The notes below the pieces were generated by a model. The model did not search any database, was not told where the DNA came from, and saw only the letters and a list, made by a program, of their open reading frames with translations. Below, piece after piece: positions 10,998-21,797 of a stretch of DNA of 64,000 nucleotides. Every line of letters begins with the position of its first letter. Positions within the stretch are counted from its first letter, which is position 1. Source of the stretch: Silene conica (Eukaryota; Streptophyta; Magnoliopsida; Caryophyllales; Caryophyllaceae); contig CM055319.2 of assembly GCA_029255685.2 (NCBI GenBank), positions 30,909,568 to 30,973,567 on the forward strand, written 5' to 3'. Position numbers and translations under genes: made by a program.

Positions 10998-11744
10998 ATG
11001 GCAACCAACGCTCCACCTCTCACTAACGTATCATGGCTTCGATCCTTTATGGATCGTTGCAAACTCGATAAGCATGGTTCCAATTTTAAGGATTGGGATG
11101 CGCAATTACTTTTGGCCGCTCAAGGTGACGATAAGACTCGTTACCTATCCGAAGCCGCACCTCCCGCTCCGACCGCTCGTTCATCGGTCCAAACTCGTGA
11201 GGCCTATGAAGCCTACATGAAAGAGTCCTCCGCTCTTAAAAATGTGGTCATCTTCCCCATGGAGCCGGACCTCCAAAGGAGTATGATTAAGTTGACCACA
11301 TCGTATGAGATATACACCAAGCTTGCGACCATGTTTTCGCAAACTCCAAGGGTGATCCAATATGAGGCGGCTTCCGCCTTCTTCGACATTAGCTTGAAGG
11401 AAGGGCAAAAGATAAGACCTCATGTGCTCAAACTCGTTGAGCTAGCGGAGACTCTAAAAGCGCAAGACGTTGATGTTCCCGACCCTCTCATAATTGACCG
11501 AGTTCTTCACTCGCTCAATAAGGTTAAATCGTATGCTCAATTCCGGGTGAATTTTAATATGCGAAACCAAGAGACTACGTTGGATGAGTTGCATAAGATG
11601 CTCGTCCAAGCCGAAAGGGACATGGGACTTCATGAAAGTTCCACCAAGGATGTTTTAAACATCGAAAAGAAAGGGAAAACGAGCTTCAAGAAAAATGCCT
11701 TTAAAGGCAAGGGCAATAACACGTCCAAGCCCAAAGCGACTTAA
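10998..11744 (+). CDS. gag: Copia-type Gag, shortened by a stop before its zinc knuckle
   Basis: 248 codons from ATG. The N-terminal half matches plant copia Gag (UBN2-type): SWLRSFMDR, then a GSNFKDWDAQL block near residues 27-37, then long helical segments. The same pattern is seen in the copia B Gag at 44221. Translation stops with TAA at 11742, but the same frame stays open to 11966 and there encodes a CCHC-like knuckle around 11801-11845. In that knuckle the second Cys codon reads TAC (Tyr), one transition from TGC. The intact protein would have had about 322 residues. No protease, integrase, reverse transcriptase or RNase H follows. Gag would form particles with enzymes from a related element. 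Confidence 0.85.
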   Translation: MATNAPPLTNVSWLRSFMDRCKLDKHGSNFKDWDAQLLLAAQGDDKTRYLSEAAPPAPTARSSVQTREAYEAYMKESSALKNVVIFPMEPDLQRSMIKLTTSYEIYTKLATMFSQTPRVIQYEAASAFFDISLKEGQKIRPHVLKLVELAETLKAQDVDVPDPLIIDRVLHSLNKVKSYAQFRVNFNMRNQETTLDELHKMLVQAERDMGLHESSTKDVLNIEKKGKTSFKKNAFKGKGNNTSKPKAT

Positions 11745-14370
11745 GAAAAGACCTTTTCGAAAGGCGCTTCCACCTCGTCTTCGAAATCCGAAGACAAGTG
11801 CCATTATTACACGAGGATCGGTCATTGGAAGCGTAATTGCCCCAAATACTTAAGCGATCTCAAAAATGGGAAGGCAACCGCAGTAGGTTATAATACTCGT
11901 TTACTTTCATGTTCTTTTGTTAACTTTTGTATGGCGATACAAGTTGTTGACTATCACCCCTTTTAAATTGTTTTAAAGGGGCATCTTATAAAGATAAGGG
12001 CAAGGAGAAGGAAGCATGAGGTTCCTTACTTGGATGGCTACGGTAGCATCCAATTGATCGAAGACTTGAAGAGCTAGGCTCTAATTTTCATATTGTCTTC
12101 TTTCATATTTTGCATTTTATTATGGAACAATTTATTTTCTTGTAAGACAAGGATTAAAATCCTAAAACAATGGTTGTAATTTTGGATTGGTGACTTGGTT
12201 TTTAACCCGAGTCACTACTTTTGTTCTTAATCAATGTCTTGATTTCTCAATTAAATTGCATACCTTGTTTAAACATGAATAATGGTGATTTTATCACGAT
12301 CAAAATAATGTAATCAAAGTGTTGATTAAAACGGAGAACTACACCCCATGAGATACTTTCAATCAAAATGAGACAACATCAGTTCATTATAAGATTTTCA
12401 TTTTAAGTGAAAATGAGAATGTATTCATCACACCTGTAGAACTTCAAACATTCATATGCATTGGTTAATCGAAATAGCTATCCTTATACGAATAAAGGTT
12501 ATTGTTAGAAGGATAGAGTGGGAGAAAATATTTCGCTCGCAAACCAATGATAAAAATAAAGAAATAAAGGATCTTAGAGAAGATTCCTACATGGGAGTCT
12601 TAAGAAGAACCCTAAATGAATGAAGAAACTACGAGAGGACACTGAAGAAACTACGGGAGGACACTCGAAGAAAGTTCCTTATGTTCATTGTTTCCGTGGG
12701 AAACCCAGTATGAATTCGGAAGGAATATCGGCTCCTTGAGATAATGATTTTTTAAAGATTATAAGATAATAGAGGAGAAATCATCTATCTATACGGGAGG
12801 AAAGACCGGTTCCTTAATAAATGATTTTTCTAAGTTTATAAGATAAAAGAGAAGAAATCATCTCAATTCTCTCAATGTAGTTATAAGGAAATTATCATGC
12901 CATATTCGTCTCAAGGAAACGAAAACATGAAAAGAGGGTGATGATTGATTGAATTAAAATAGATCACTATAGGGATAGTGATAGTAATAATGATTCAAGT
13001 GATAAATAAAGATTTACATGCGAGAAATAAAAGGTTCATTTAAGAGATCGAGTAATATTGATTTTAGTGGGAGCGATATTCATTAAAAGAATTAAGCCTA
13101 CCATTTAGAGAGGATGGATGATTCTTTAAGGTGTAAAGAATAAGAGGTTTTCAATTCTAGATGATCAAATACCTTATATCATAAGATGATGGAGCTTTAC
13201 GGGAAGGTTTATTATATTGATAATAAAAGGTCGCCCATTAGAAATCAAGATGGTTAGATATGATTCATAATGTTGAACAAAATCATGATCTAATAGCCAA
13301 GATGTTTGAAAATAGTAAGAGTGATGAAATCACTAATAACTACAATATAGATTTAAGCACATAAGTGACTAGATAATTTCGAGTGATTCTTTAATCCCTC
13401 TAGTGTATCCTTACGTCACGAGTTATAAGATAACAGTGGGAGCTTCCCTCAGGAAAGGAAACTCAAGATCTAGAATGAGTTCTAGATATGTGCTCAAATA
13501 AGATCATATTATGTGAGATAATATGAGTCGGAAGGAGACCAAAATTTGTAAGTTTTGCAATAATGAATAAAAGGTTTATTCGCAAAACATTAATACAAAT
13601 AGATGATTGTGCATCAAATGCAATGAAATAGTATTGACTGTTTTTGCATGACAATGTCATTTGAGTTATAATTAACTCAAGATGAAAGATACTTTGTCAA
13701 AATCCAAATGGGTTGTATGAGACAATGTTGAACCCCATAAGTGAACTGGATTGACTTAGTATAGCCCCTAGCCGCTTACATGAGGTGACATCTCAAAGCG
13801 ACTAGATTGTGAGGCGATTGATGGCAAGTTCAAGTGCCATAGAGTCATATGTGATGACTAGTCGATCACATAGGCAGACTGCTGAGACACTCTGTCGGGC
13901 AAAGTGACCGCTTATAGAGTTCTGGAAATTTTATGATAGCCGGGTCGTGGCGAGAGCTGCTATAGTATTCTTGTGAGTCAATTCTTAGACTAAAGACTAC
14001 TCTCCCAAGATAGTACAGTTTAGGCATAACCTTGATCCATTCTCTACGACTTTTCGTAACTGGAGTCAAATGGGATTGCTTTGGGTTGTGACTGACTGTG
14101 ACTAGTTGAAGGAAGTAGTGCGATAGAAATTGTCCACCCCTTGTCAGGGTTGTTCAAATCTCAAGGCCACTCGAGGAGAAGATAACTGGAAATGCGTGGC
14201 CACGCTCGGAAGGTATCTATGGTAAATAATTCCGGTCAAACAGTTATTCTCCAGATCGAGGAAACCACTCATGATATGATCGAATGCAAGTACGACCTCA
14301 GAGAGACATCTTGCATTGAGTGGGAGATTGTAATAGGACAAGAGAATTGGTGACGCACTTGTCGAGGACA
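11745..14370 (+). other. Gag tail remnant and non-coding 3' internal region
   Basis: The in-frame Gag tail ends at 11966. The remainder has no recognisable pol. It holds degenerate direct repeats: a pair around 12620-12665 (gaagaaactacg units) and a pair of about 65 bp around 12718-12860, each ending in gaaatcatct. The minus-strand ORFs at 13463-14446 have no recognisable domains. Confidence 0.6.
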
Positions 14371-14380
14371 AGTGGGAGAT
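14371..14380 (+). other. Polypurine tract of the gag-only element
   Basis: agtgggagat sits directly against the TG of the second LTR, the expected position for plus-strand DNA priming. The same tract type adjoins the LTRs of copia B. Confidence 0.85.
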
Positions 14381-15547
14381 TGTTGGGAAATATGTCCTCA
14401 ACAATAGTGCGATCACATAATTAAATCTCATGACGAGAATGCGCAAGGGATGATTCGAAATTATATAGTCAACTGACCAACATTAATCGGTAATGATTGG
14501 CTAGCTAGAGTTTGACATTACTGTCGTATGACGGTGGTGGTCAGTTGATCCCTTTAGGTCACACCTATAGGACAACTCTCTTGATAGTAAATGAAATGAC
14601 TGTATATCGATACGAGTCAGTTCAATTCTAGTTCGCAAAAGGATGAGGAGAACATTTATAAAAGGATTATAAATTGTAATATTTTAGTGATCGAAATGTC
14701 GTCACTAATATAAACATGTTTATGAAACATAATTACTCGAATGAATTATTTCAAACTATAATTGTTGTGGCCAGAAATTAAATAATTAGATGTTAGTAAT
14801 TATTTGAATTACTAATTTTATGAATGAGTATTTAAATAGTTAAAATACAAATTTCGTAAAATAATATATGATCAATGTAATCGTTACATACCATATTAAC
14901 ATATGTTGTATGTTAGTCCATGCGGCTATTTGGACCGAGTGTCACACTCATACACATACATACATTTTACATATTATCACATTATATGATAATGTGTTAG
15001 TAAACAAAATAAAACATCTAATTAATGTAATGTTTAAGTGGGAAACATTTGAAGGGATTGAGGTGCCCATGTATTGGGCACTCTACCATAACCAACCGGC
15101 CACTCTTTTGAGAAGAACAAAAGAGTGCCTTGTTCCCATCATCCAATTCATTCTTGTTTTAGTTTTAGGGTTTTGTAGAGAGAAAAACAAAAGAGTTGTT
15201 CATCCTTGCTCTCACTAAACCGTGCATACTCCTCATTCATCAAAGATAATATTTTGATAATCTTATGTAATAAGAACTAGTATTTTGTATTAGATTTCTA
15301 GCAAAATAAATACAAAATATATTGAGAGTAGTGTGTCTTGGGTGCATCTTGGAGGAGGTGTTCTTGTTGAGCATTTGGAAGATCATCCTTGCACTAGATT
15401 TGGACCGTGTGTAAGGGTTCTAAATCTCTCTTATTTCCGCATTTCAAGCATGCATAAGATCACATAAATAAGTTAATTAAAATGTTAATTAAAGTATTTT
15501 GTTTAGTATGACTATATATTTAGTTTATGAGTAACTAAAACTCTACA
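14381..15547 (+). repeat. Second LTR of the gag-only element, intact
   Basis: 1,167 bp, TG...CA. It supplies the empty site that proves the CACTA insertion in the first LTR. It contains an 11 bp outer stem (14469-14479 with 14538-14548) enclosing a 6 bp inner stem (14490-14495 with 14516-14521). An internal-region copy follows it, so it is a middle LTR in a tandem structure. Confidence 0.92.
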
Positions 15548-18367
15548 ATTGGTATCAGAGCAATAGGTTGTTTGCATGCTTTCCGTTTACGTTTTTACGG
15601 AGTTATAGTGATAACAAAATAAAATTTGGTTTTTTTCGTTTAATATAAGATATGCACGAAATAATTTGAGCATGAATACCTACTGTTTTCTAAATGTTTT
15701 TAGAATATTTGGAATATATTTTGCATGAATATTGTTCATTGGTATTTTATTTTTCGGTTTTATTGTTTTTAATGGTTAAAAATCGTTTATTTTGGGAAAA
15801 ATAGTAAAAATCATCTTTTGGCCGAGATTTTTCAGTATGTTATCAAATGTATATCCTATGTTATGAATATGAATTTTCGTAAATTATGGACTTAATTATA
15901 AAACATGTGATATGAATTTTAAGGGTTAAAATTCAATAAGATGAATAAAAATGGGTTAAAATAGTTATATTACGAATTTGACTATAAAAATTTATGAGTA
16001 TGTCACATGCAATATTTAAAATATATGTTGAATTTTCCATAAATTTATCTCAAATATTGCAATATTATAGATTTTTAATGTAAAAATCGGGTAATTAGTG
16101 ACATTATTTCGACTTTAATAGTTTAAGTTGGAATTTGGCCATAAAAATTTAACACGATGTCATATATATTATTTCCAGCATGTATAAAAATTTCGAGATT
16201 TTTATCTTATTTTATGCTTGAGAAATAATTTTAAAGGTTAAAATCGTACGATATATGACGAAAATCGTTAAAATTTGCAATAGTTGTTAAAATGGCCGAA
16301 AAATTTAACCCATAATAGTCATATATGATATGTTCATCACGAAAATATTCTTGGGAGCCAAAAATTTCAGTTTTAATTTAATTTTAATTTGTTAAAAATT
16401 GCATTAAAATTGAATTAAAAGAGTCATGTAATTAAAAATTTCGGCTCTTGGGCAGTGTGTAATTTAATTTTCTGACCATTTTATGTTCTTAAGGTGTTTT
16501 GGAAAGTGTAAAAATATTATTAGTATTTTATTTGCATTTATAGAGTTAATTATTAAATTTTACGACTTAAAATGCTCGTTTTACGTATTATTTTCGAAAT
16601 AATGTTAAAACCGTATAAATACTAATATTTTTAAGGTTCTGAGATTTTAAGAACATTCTGGAATTTTCAAAATTTGAATTTTGAAATTTTCAAAATTTTT
16701 ATGACTCTTTTGGATTTTTATATTATTTTTCCCGTAAAACCGAGTTATACCGAACAATATTAAAATATGTTAAGTTAAGTCATGTTCAAAGTTTGAGTAA
16801 GACTTAATTTTGAAACCTATATGAGTTGGGATGATTAACTTAAGGATGAATACTGATTCATATTATGCATTGTGTTGTTAATCGTTAAAACACGCGATTC
16901 CATAAACCGAGGTATACGATAACTATTTATTTAAATAGGACGATTTGGCTTAGGATTTGCATGGTAGTTCATATATTCATAAGAATTTCATACTTTATTA
17001 TGAATGTCATGATTTTATTTACGTAATTTTGGGAAATATGTAATTTACTTAGTATGGCCTTAGTTTTAAATCGGTATTTCCCGTAATGTAAGGGGTTACC
17101 GATTCGGTTGTAATTTTGTGATCTCGTATCACCCAATTGTAATTTATTTCTATTTTATAATGTATAAAGTAGACTAGAAAAGTTGTAATTTTTGTAAAAT
17201 CCGGAGTTCCTTGAAGACGGTGCCATTCGGAAAGGAGTTCCGACAAGACGGTGTTTACCTCGAAGTGCGTGCCTCGTGAAGTTCAAGGGACCAAAGGAGT
17301 TGGTTTCCGAATTTGTACTTTTATTATTTCTTTTCTAGGAAAGGCCATACTAGGGTTTATTTTATGTTTTTATTTTTGCTTTTTATATGTTTGCATGCAT
17401 AGCCAAATTGTCATATATCGTCTCATGCATTTTTCGATTTAGTCGACCTAGTCTTTTATTTTATCGATAATTCACCGACTTAGTTCACTTAAACGGAGAT
17501 AGATAATAATTTGACTAGATCTCTTACATATAAATATTGAGACTTAGCCTTACCAAAAAGTACGGACCCATGAATCCCTTCTTCACAAGAACGTAGGCTC
17601 GGCTACACCGGGGTACTAAAATTGTCACGTTGGGTAAGTGGGGGTAATAAAGATTACACCTTGAAATTTGGTTGATCTCAACGAAAGTATTCGTAACCGT
17701 AGTTGCAATAAGTTCGGGCTAAAGACGATTTTTAGAAAATTGTCAACCGAGAGTTCTAAGGTAGAACCGATTAAAGGGTTAATCCACCAAATTATACCGA
17801 TACGGATTGAATCGGCTACACCGTGCCCGGATTAGTATGGATTTGAGCCTCGGGATTGTTTACTTAATTGGGTAAGAGATCATTAAGTAAACAACTAATT
17901 AACTTGTTTAAGTTTTTAGTTTAAATTATGAATTTTAAAAATGATGTTGTTATTTCCTTCATTTTATTGTAGTTTAATTTTCAACATCATCAATGGCAAC
18001 CAACGCTCCACCTCTCACTAACGTATCATGGCTTCGATCCTTTATGGATCGTTGCAAACTCGATAAGCATGGTTCCAATTTTAAGGATTGGGATGCGCAA
18101 TTACTTTTGGCCGCTCAAGGTGACGATAAGACTCGTTACCTATCCGAAGCCGCACCTCCCGCTCCGACCGCTCGTTCATCGGTCCAAACTCGTGAGGCCT
18201 ATGAAGCCTACATGAAAGAGTCCTCCGCTCTTAAAAATGTGGTCATCTTCCCCATGGAGCCGGACCTCCAAAGGAGTATGATTAAGTTGACCACATCGTA
18301 TGAGATATACACCAAGCTTGCGACCATGTTTTCGCAAACTCCAAGGGTGATCCAATATGAGGCGGCT
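15548..18367 (+). repeat. gag: Second, truncated internal region of the gag-only element
   Basis: This near-exact repeat of 8553-11372 includes the primer-binding site (15550-15561), the leader with the CCCATGAATCCCTTCTTC block (17567-17584) and the first 125 codons of gag (17993-18367). Gag then breaks at a ct overlap and runs into host sequence, so the ORF ending at 18394 has a foreign tail. Differences from the first copy seen by eye include single-base changes near 15767, 15931, 16155 and 16356. Confidence 0.9.
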
Positions 18368-18718
18368 GAACCAAAAAGAAGGAGACTTGCATAGAGACAC
18401 AAAAAGGTAATGATTATGCATTGAAAATGCAAGAAATGCAGAAATCGAAAAGTTGCTTTTATTTGACTTTATTATTTTAGGTTTTAATAACATATGGTGA
18501 AATCGTAATTTGCGTAGTCATTCGGTAAAATTAGTCGGTTTACTAATTTAAAAGGCGTCGAATTTTAAATTAACGTGAAGTATTAAATGAAAACTTTAAA
18601 ATACGTACAATAGAACGAAACGTGAAAAAAACAATAATATTAATAAACGGACGTTATTACAAAAAACCAATAATTTAAATTAAAATCTACATCTTACTAA
18701 GACGATCCTTCAATTGCA
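18368..18718 (-). pseudogene. 3' end and 3' flank of a fourth small-family gene
   Basis: On the minus strand, 18717-18687 encodes the last ten or so codons of the family (LKDRLSKM-type ending and TAG), almost identical to the end of the 71-343 gene. Similarity continues downstream through 18368, matching 344 to about 690. Upstream (above 18718) the sequence changes abruptly to unrelated AT-rich DNA, so the 5' nine-tenths of the gene are lost. The retrotransposon border lies in the same duplicated flank. Confidence 0.75.
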
Positions 18719-19746
18719 TTTATAGCAATTTTTTTTTTAAAATACGTAAAAATGCGCTTCGTAAGAATGAGTTACGTAAACAAGAAAAGCATTTAAATCT
18801 GAAATGAATAACGCGTAAATCATTAAATGCCGTGTATTTATTGCGAAACTTTTTAAAAAATACGTAAAAAATTGGTACGTAAGAATTAGTTACGTATTTT
18901 TTGCGAAACTTTGTATTTATTGCAAAAAACCTTAAAATTCCCAAATAAATTAAATGTTGATTGCAGTGTATTTATTGCAAAACTATTAAAAAGAAACGTA
19001 AAAATTATAATAATTGCATAAAATAAATTTTAAAATAATAATTATTGCAAAATTTTGAAAATAAATTGCATAAAATAAATTTTTTAGTAATGATTATGAG
19101 CATTTATGATAGAAAAGCATAAGATTTGGTAAGATTCTCAACATTAATTTGATTGTGACCATTTTGGGTGGCTTGTGCAATACTCTTCAATAATTCTAAT
19201 TACATGAAACGATAATATTTTTACGATCTTAATACAAATCATCGATTAATTGTATGTTTCTTTCGTTACGTTCTTAATAGTACAATTCATCGGGAATTAA
19301 AAGATACACGACTTTTTTAAATACAACTTCACAATACTTAGTTAACTTATTGCTACGTACTTTAATTTAATATAAAAAAGCAACAATATACTCGTATAAT
19401 TCGCAGATTTACGTATTTTTGACTCGTTCTATTTTGTAAATATTTTTCAACCTAATGTTTATAATTTAAATTACTGTTTATCATTTGACTATCTTAAAAT
19501 AGTCATTTTAATTTTCGTTTTACTATTCTAACGGTTTCGTTTTATTTATACGTCATTTTATTTGCCATGCAAATAATTAAATTAAACTAGTAGCCGAAAA
19601 AACATAGGAATACCAACATGCAAATAATAAATAAAGAAAATAACAAAATAAAGCCTTACCATTAATAAGATAAACATATATATATATACATAAATACTAA
19701 TTAAAAAAAACTAAAAAAAAGAAAATTAAAAAAGAAATAAAAAAAC
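18719..19746. other. AT-rich spacer
   Basis: No gene is visible. Repeated phrases such as tttattgcaaaac and acgtaaaaatt occur around 18830-19040. The phrase ttacgttcttaatagtacaattcatcg near 19264 has a diverged match near 20225, pointing to local duplication of flanks. Confidence 0.45.
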
Positions 19747-20007
19747 CTACATCCTATTAAGACGGTCCTTCAACTCAGAAATACATCTGTTGTATTCGAC
19801 AATACTGGCAGCACCATTTGCAAATGCCGCCAACAACAGATCAATAATGGGTTGAAGGGCCACGATCCCTAAAACACACCCAAGGTTGCGAAACTCTATT
19901 ATCGCAACCACCTCCTTCATCACCGTGAGTTGTTGCTCACGGGCTAGAGTTATGGCAGCCTCGTAGGCTTTGATGAGGTTGAGGGTGTCGTTTCTTATGG
20001 CATCCAT
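19747..20007 (-). CDS. Small helical protein, 86 aa, third intact family copy
   Basis: Intact ORF closest in sequence to 71-343: MDAI start, LIKAYEAA near 11-18, LAREQQL near 21-27, KEVV near 31-34, E-F-R-N near 38-41 and LKDRLNRM at the end. It lacks four residues in the GIxGAHEALQ segment (here GIVALQ), which accounts for its shorter length and shows that this stretch tolerates an in-frame deletion. It has a complete-looking promoter, described separately. Function unknown; soluble and helical by inspection. Confidence 0.62.
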   Translation of the reverse strand: MDAIRNDTLNLIKAYEAAITLAREQQLTVMKEVVAIIEFRNLGCVLGIVALQPIIDLLLAAFANGAASIVEYNRCISELKDRLNRM

Positions 20008-20165
20008 TTGTTAGGGTTTAGTAGGTTTTGGAAAGAGGAGGGTTTAGGAGCTTTTGGAAAGAGGAGGGTTTAGATAAGTTGATAGTATGGGTAAAATTAA
20101 GGGAAGTGAAGGTTTATATTAGTGAGTTCTACCTTGCAAATTGCATGCAACATGTACACGTGTCA
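20008..20165 (-). promoter_or_regulatory. Promoter with TATA, G-box/ABRE, RY element and telo-box
   Basis: Reading on the minus strand toward the gene, there is a perfect ACACGTGT palindrome (20156-20163), then TTGCATGCAA with a GCATGC core (20141-20150), then a TATA box aatataaacc (20111-20120), then a CT-rich leader with two near-identical aaaccctcctctttccaaaa units, then AAACCCTAA just before the ATG at 20007. The TATA-to-ATG distance of about 105 bp is normal for plants. G-box/ABRE next to an RY motif is the classic arrangement for ABI3/FUS3-class seed-maturation control, so seed or ABA-responsive expression is inferred. Confidence 0.55.
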
Positions 20166-20944
20166 CCATGTCATTGCAACACACTTCACTAATTGCAATT
20201 AATTGACATATCGATTATTTGCTTACGTTCGTAATACTACAATTTATCGATAATTAAAAGATACCTATTTTTTTAGAACACTAAAAAATTGATAATTCGT
20301 GTAATAGTAACTTAAAAGATACCTATTTTTTAACCGAAATTGTTAATTTAAATGAATTGTGTAATAGAAACTTAAAATTGTCCAAAACTACTAATCGTAA
20401 ATTTAAATCAAACGTTCTTAATAATATTATCGTCTCGCAATTTTTATGAATCGAAAATTTTTAATTGATCACTTTTAACATTTTTGAAAATCTTATAATT
20501 ATTTTTATGACTTATAATTTTGTTATCACTAACTCATACTTGTACAATTTTTCACTTATCAATTTTTTACCACTTCAAATATTTTTCACACTTTTAATTT
20601 TTTTGATCACTTATAGTTTTTAAAACTCTTATAATTATTTTTGACTTATAATTTTTTAAACTCATCCAATTAAATTTTTAACACGTTTAATTTTTTGGAT
20701 CACTCATGTCATTGAGGTTGTCAAATCCAATTTAAACAATTCACTGTTACATGCAAATACTAAGAGAATTCGAATAGGTAAAGAAATGGCAAATGCAATT
20801 AAAATCCACATTACATATAATTAATAATATATAATTATAATTAATAATATATAATTTATATATACAAAATTCAAAAAAAAGCAAATATATAAAAATAAAA
20901 GCAAACCAATTGAAAAACCTAGAAAATCATACATGTATTATTGA
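20166..20944. other. AT-rich spacer with a duplicated 40 bp segment
   Basis: 20411-20450 is repeated at 21377-21416 (begins aacgttcttaataatattat). The repeat lies upstream of both the 19747-20007 and the 20945-21226 genes, consistent with tandem duplication of gene plus promoter flank. Otherwise short AT-rich repeats and no ORF of note. Confidence 0.5.
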
Positions 20945-21226
20945 TTAAATTAAGTCCAAAATCAGGGTTAGAAGGGCGTTATCCTGCTCCTCAAACCACT
21001 GCCTCTCCTCCCTTGCTATTTCGATGTTTCTGAAGCAGGTTGTAATCATTTGATGACACTCCGTCACCACCTCGTCCAGGCCGCGCAAGTAAGCGCGATC
21101 GGCAACTTCTCTGGCCTTGGCAATGGCTTCGTTGGCCCTCCTCTCCACATCCCTTAACTGTTGAATCATTTCTTTGTGGTGCCTATGTGCTGGCATCAAT
21201 GATGAAAGGTCGTTCTTGTTCAACAT
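20945..21226 (-). CDS. Small charged helical protein, 93 aa, unknown
   Basis: Intact ORF on the same strand as its neighbours. The product is rich in Glu, Arg and Ala and should be a long helix or coiled coil; residues about 25-75 carry heptad-like spacing (RDVERRANEAIAKAREV, then GLDEVV). The size and an ExAxxxAREx...EVV pattern faintly recall the 71-343 family, but I cannot claim homology. The leader has AAACCCTAA close to the ATG and a TATA-like box about 95 bp upstream, matching its neighbours. Function unknown. Confidence 0.5.
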   Translation of the reverse strand: MLNKNDLSSLMPAHRHHKEMIQQLRDVERRANEAIAKAREVADRAYLRGLDEVVTECHQMITTCFRNIEIAREERQWFEEQDNALLTLILDLI

Positions 21227-21365
21227 TTTGAGGTTTGAAGAAAGGTTTGGGTTAGGGTTTGGAGAGAAAGTTGTGGTTTGAGGAGATAGAGTGAGAAAGA
21301 GGAAGTAAAAGAGAGAGGTTATAAAGTGGATAAAGAGAGGTTCATTTTAGGGTTTTTCTATATTT
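21227..21365 (-). promoter_or_regulatory. Leader and core promoter with telo-boxes
   Basis: On the minus strand a CT-rich leader ends in ccaaaccctaacccaaacc shortly before the ATG at 21226. A tttataac TATA-like box lies at about 21318-21325, and a second aaaaccctaaaatg motif lies further upstream (about 21343-21356). The layout is the same as for the 19747-20007 gene. Confidence 0.45.
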
Positions 21366-21797
21366 AGTTGCAACGAAACGTTCTTAATAATATTATCGTC
21401 TCGCAATTTTTATGAATTGAAAATAATACGATCGATTTTATAATAACACAACAACTACGTTATTCATTTTCACCTATTCTTTTTTTTAAATTATGATTAA
21501 CTATGAACAATTTCATTTAAACTGCATTCAAAAATAAAATTGCCATCAATATAGTGATCAATTAACAACTCTAACTTTTTAAAAACATCTTGTTAAATAA
21601 TAGTCAAGAATACCTAAAATAGCACCAAGTTAAACTATATTCCATAATTGAAGGGAAAACACTTTTTTCATTATATATTAAACATAATTTACATAAACTT
21701 AAAACAAAAAAATACAAATAAATAAAAACTAACTACACCAATAAAGCTAAAACATAAAAATATAACTAAGCCGAAGTTGATGAGAAAAAACGAAAGC
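21366..21797. other. Spacer between two host genes
   Basis: This contains the second copy of the 40 bp duplicated segment (21377-21416). The rest is AT-rich with no supported gene. It includes the probable 3' untranslated region of the 174-codon gene. Confidence 0.4.

Larger units (their letters stand above)
2153..18367 (+). mobile_element. Gag-only copia-type retrotransposon in tandem: LTR-internal-LTR-truncated internal
   Basis: Two 1,167 bp LTRs (the first split by a CACTA element) begin TGTTGGG and end CTCTACA. Each is followed by the same primer-binding site, leader and gag start. The unit length without the CACTA element is 6,995 bp. The second internal copy stops inside gag at 18366-18367, where it joins host sequence through a 2 bp overlap (ct). 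No third LTR and no target duplication are present. The only coding capacity is gag, so the element is non-autonomous, resembling the class described as TR-GAG. Only a handful of substitutions separate the two internal copies over 2.8 kb. The arrangement fits unequal recombination between LTRs followed by a deletion. An assembly duplication is less likely, because the LTRs differ at several sites and only one has the CACTA insertion. Confidence 0.85.
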
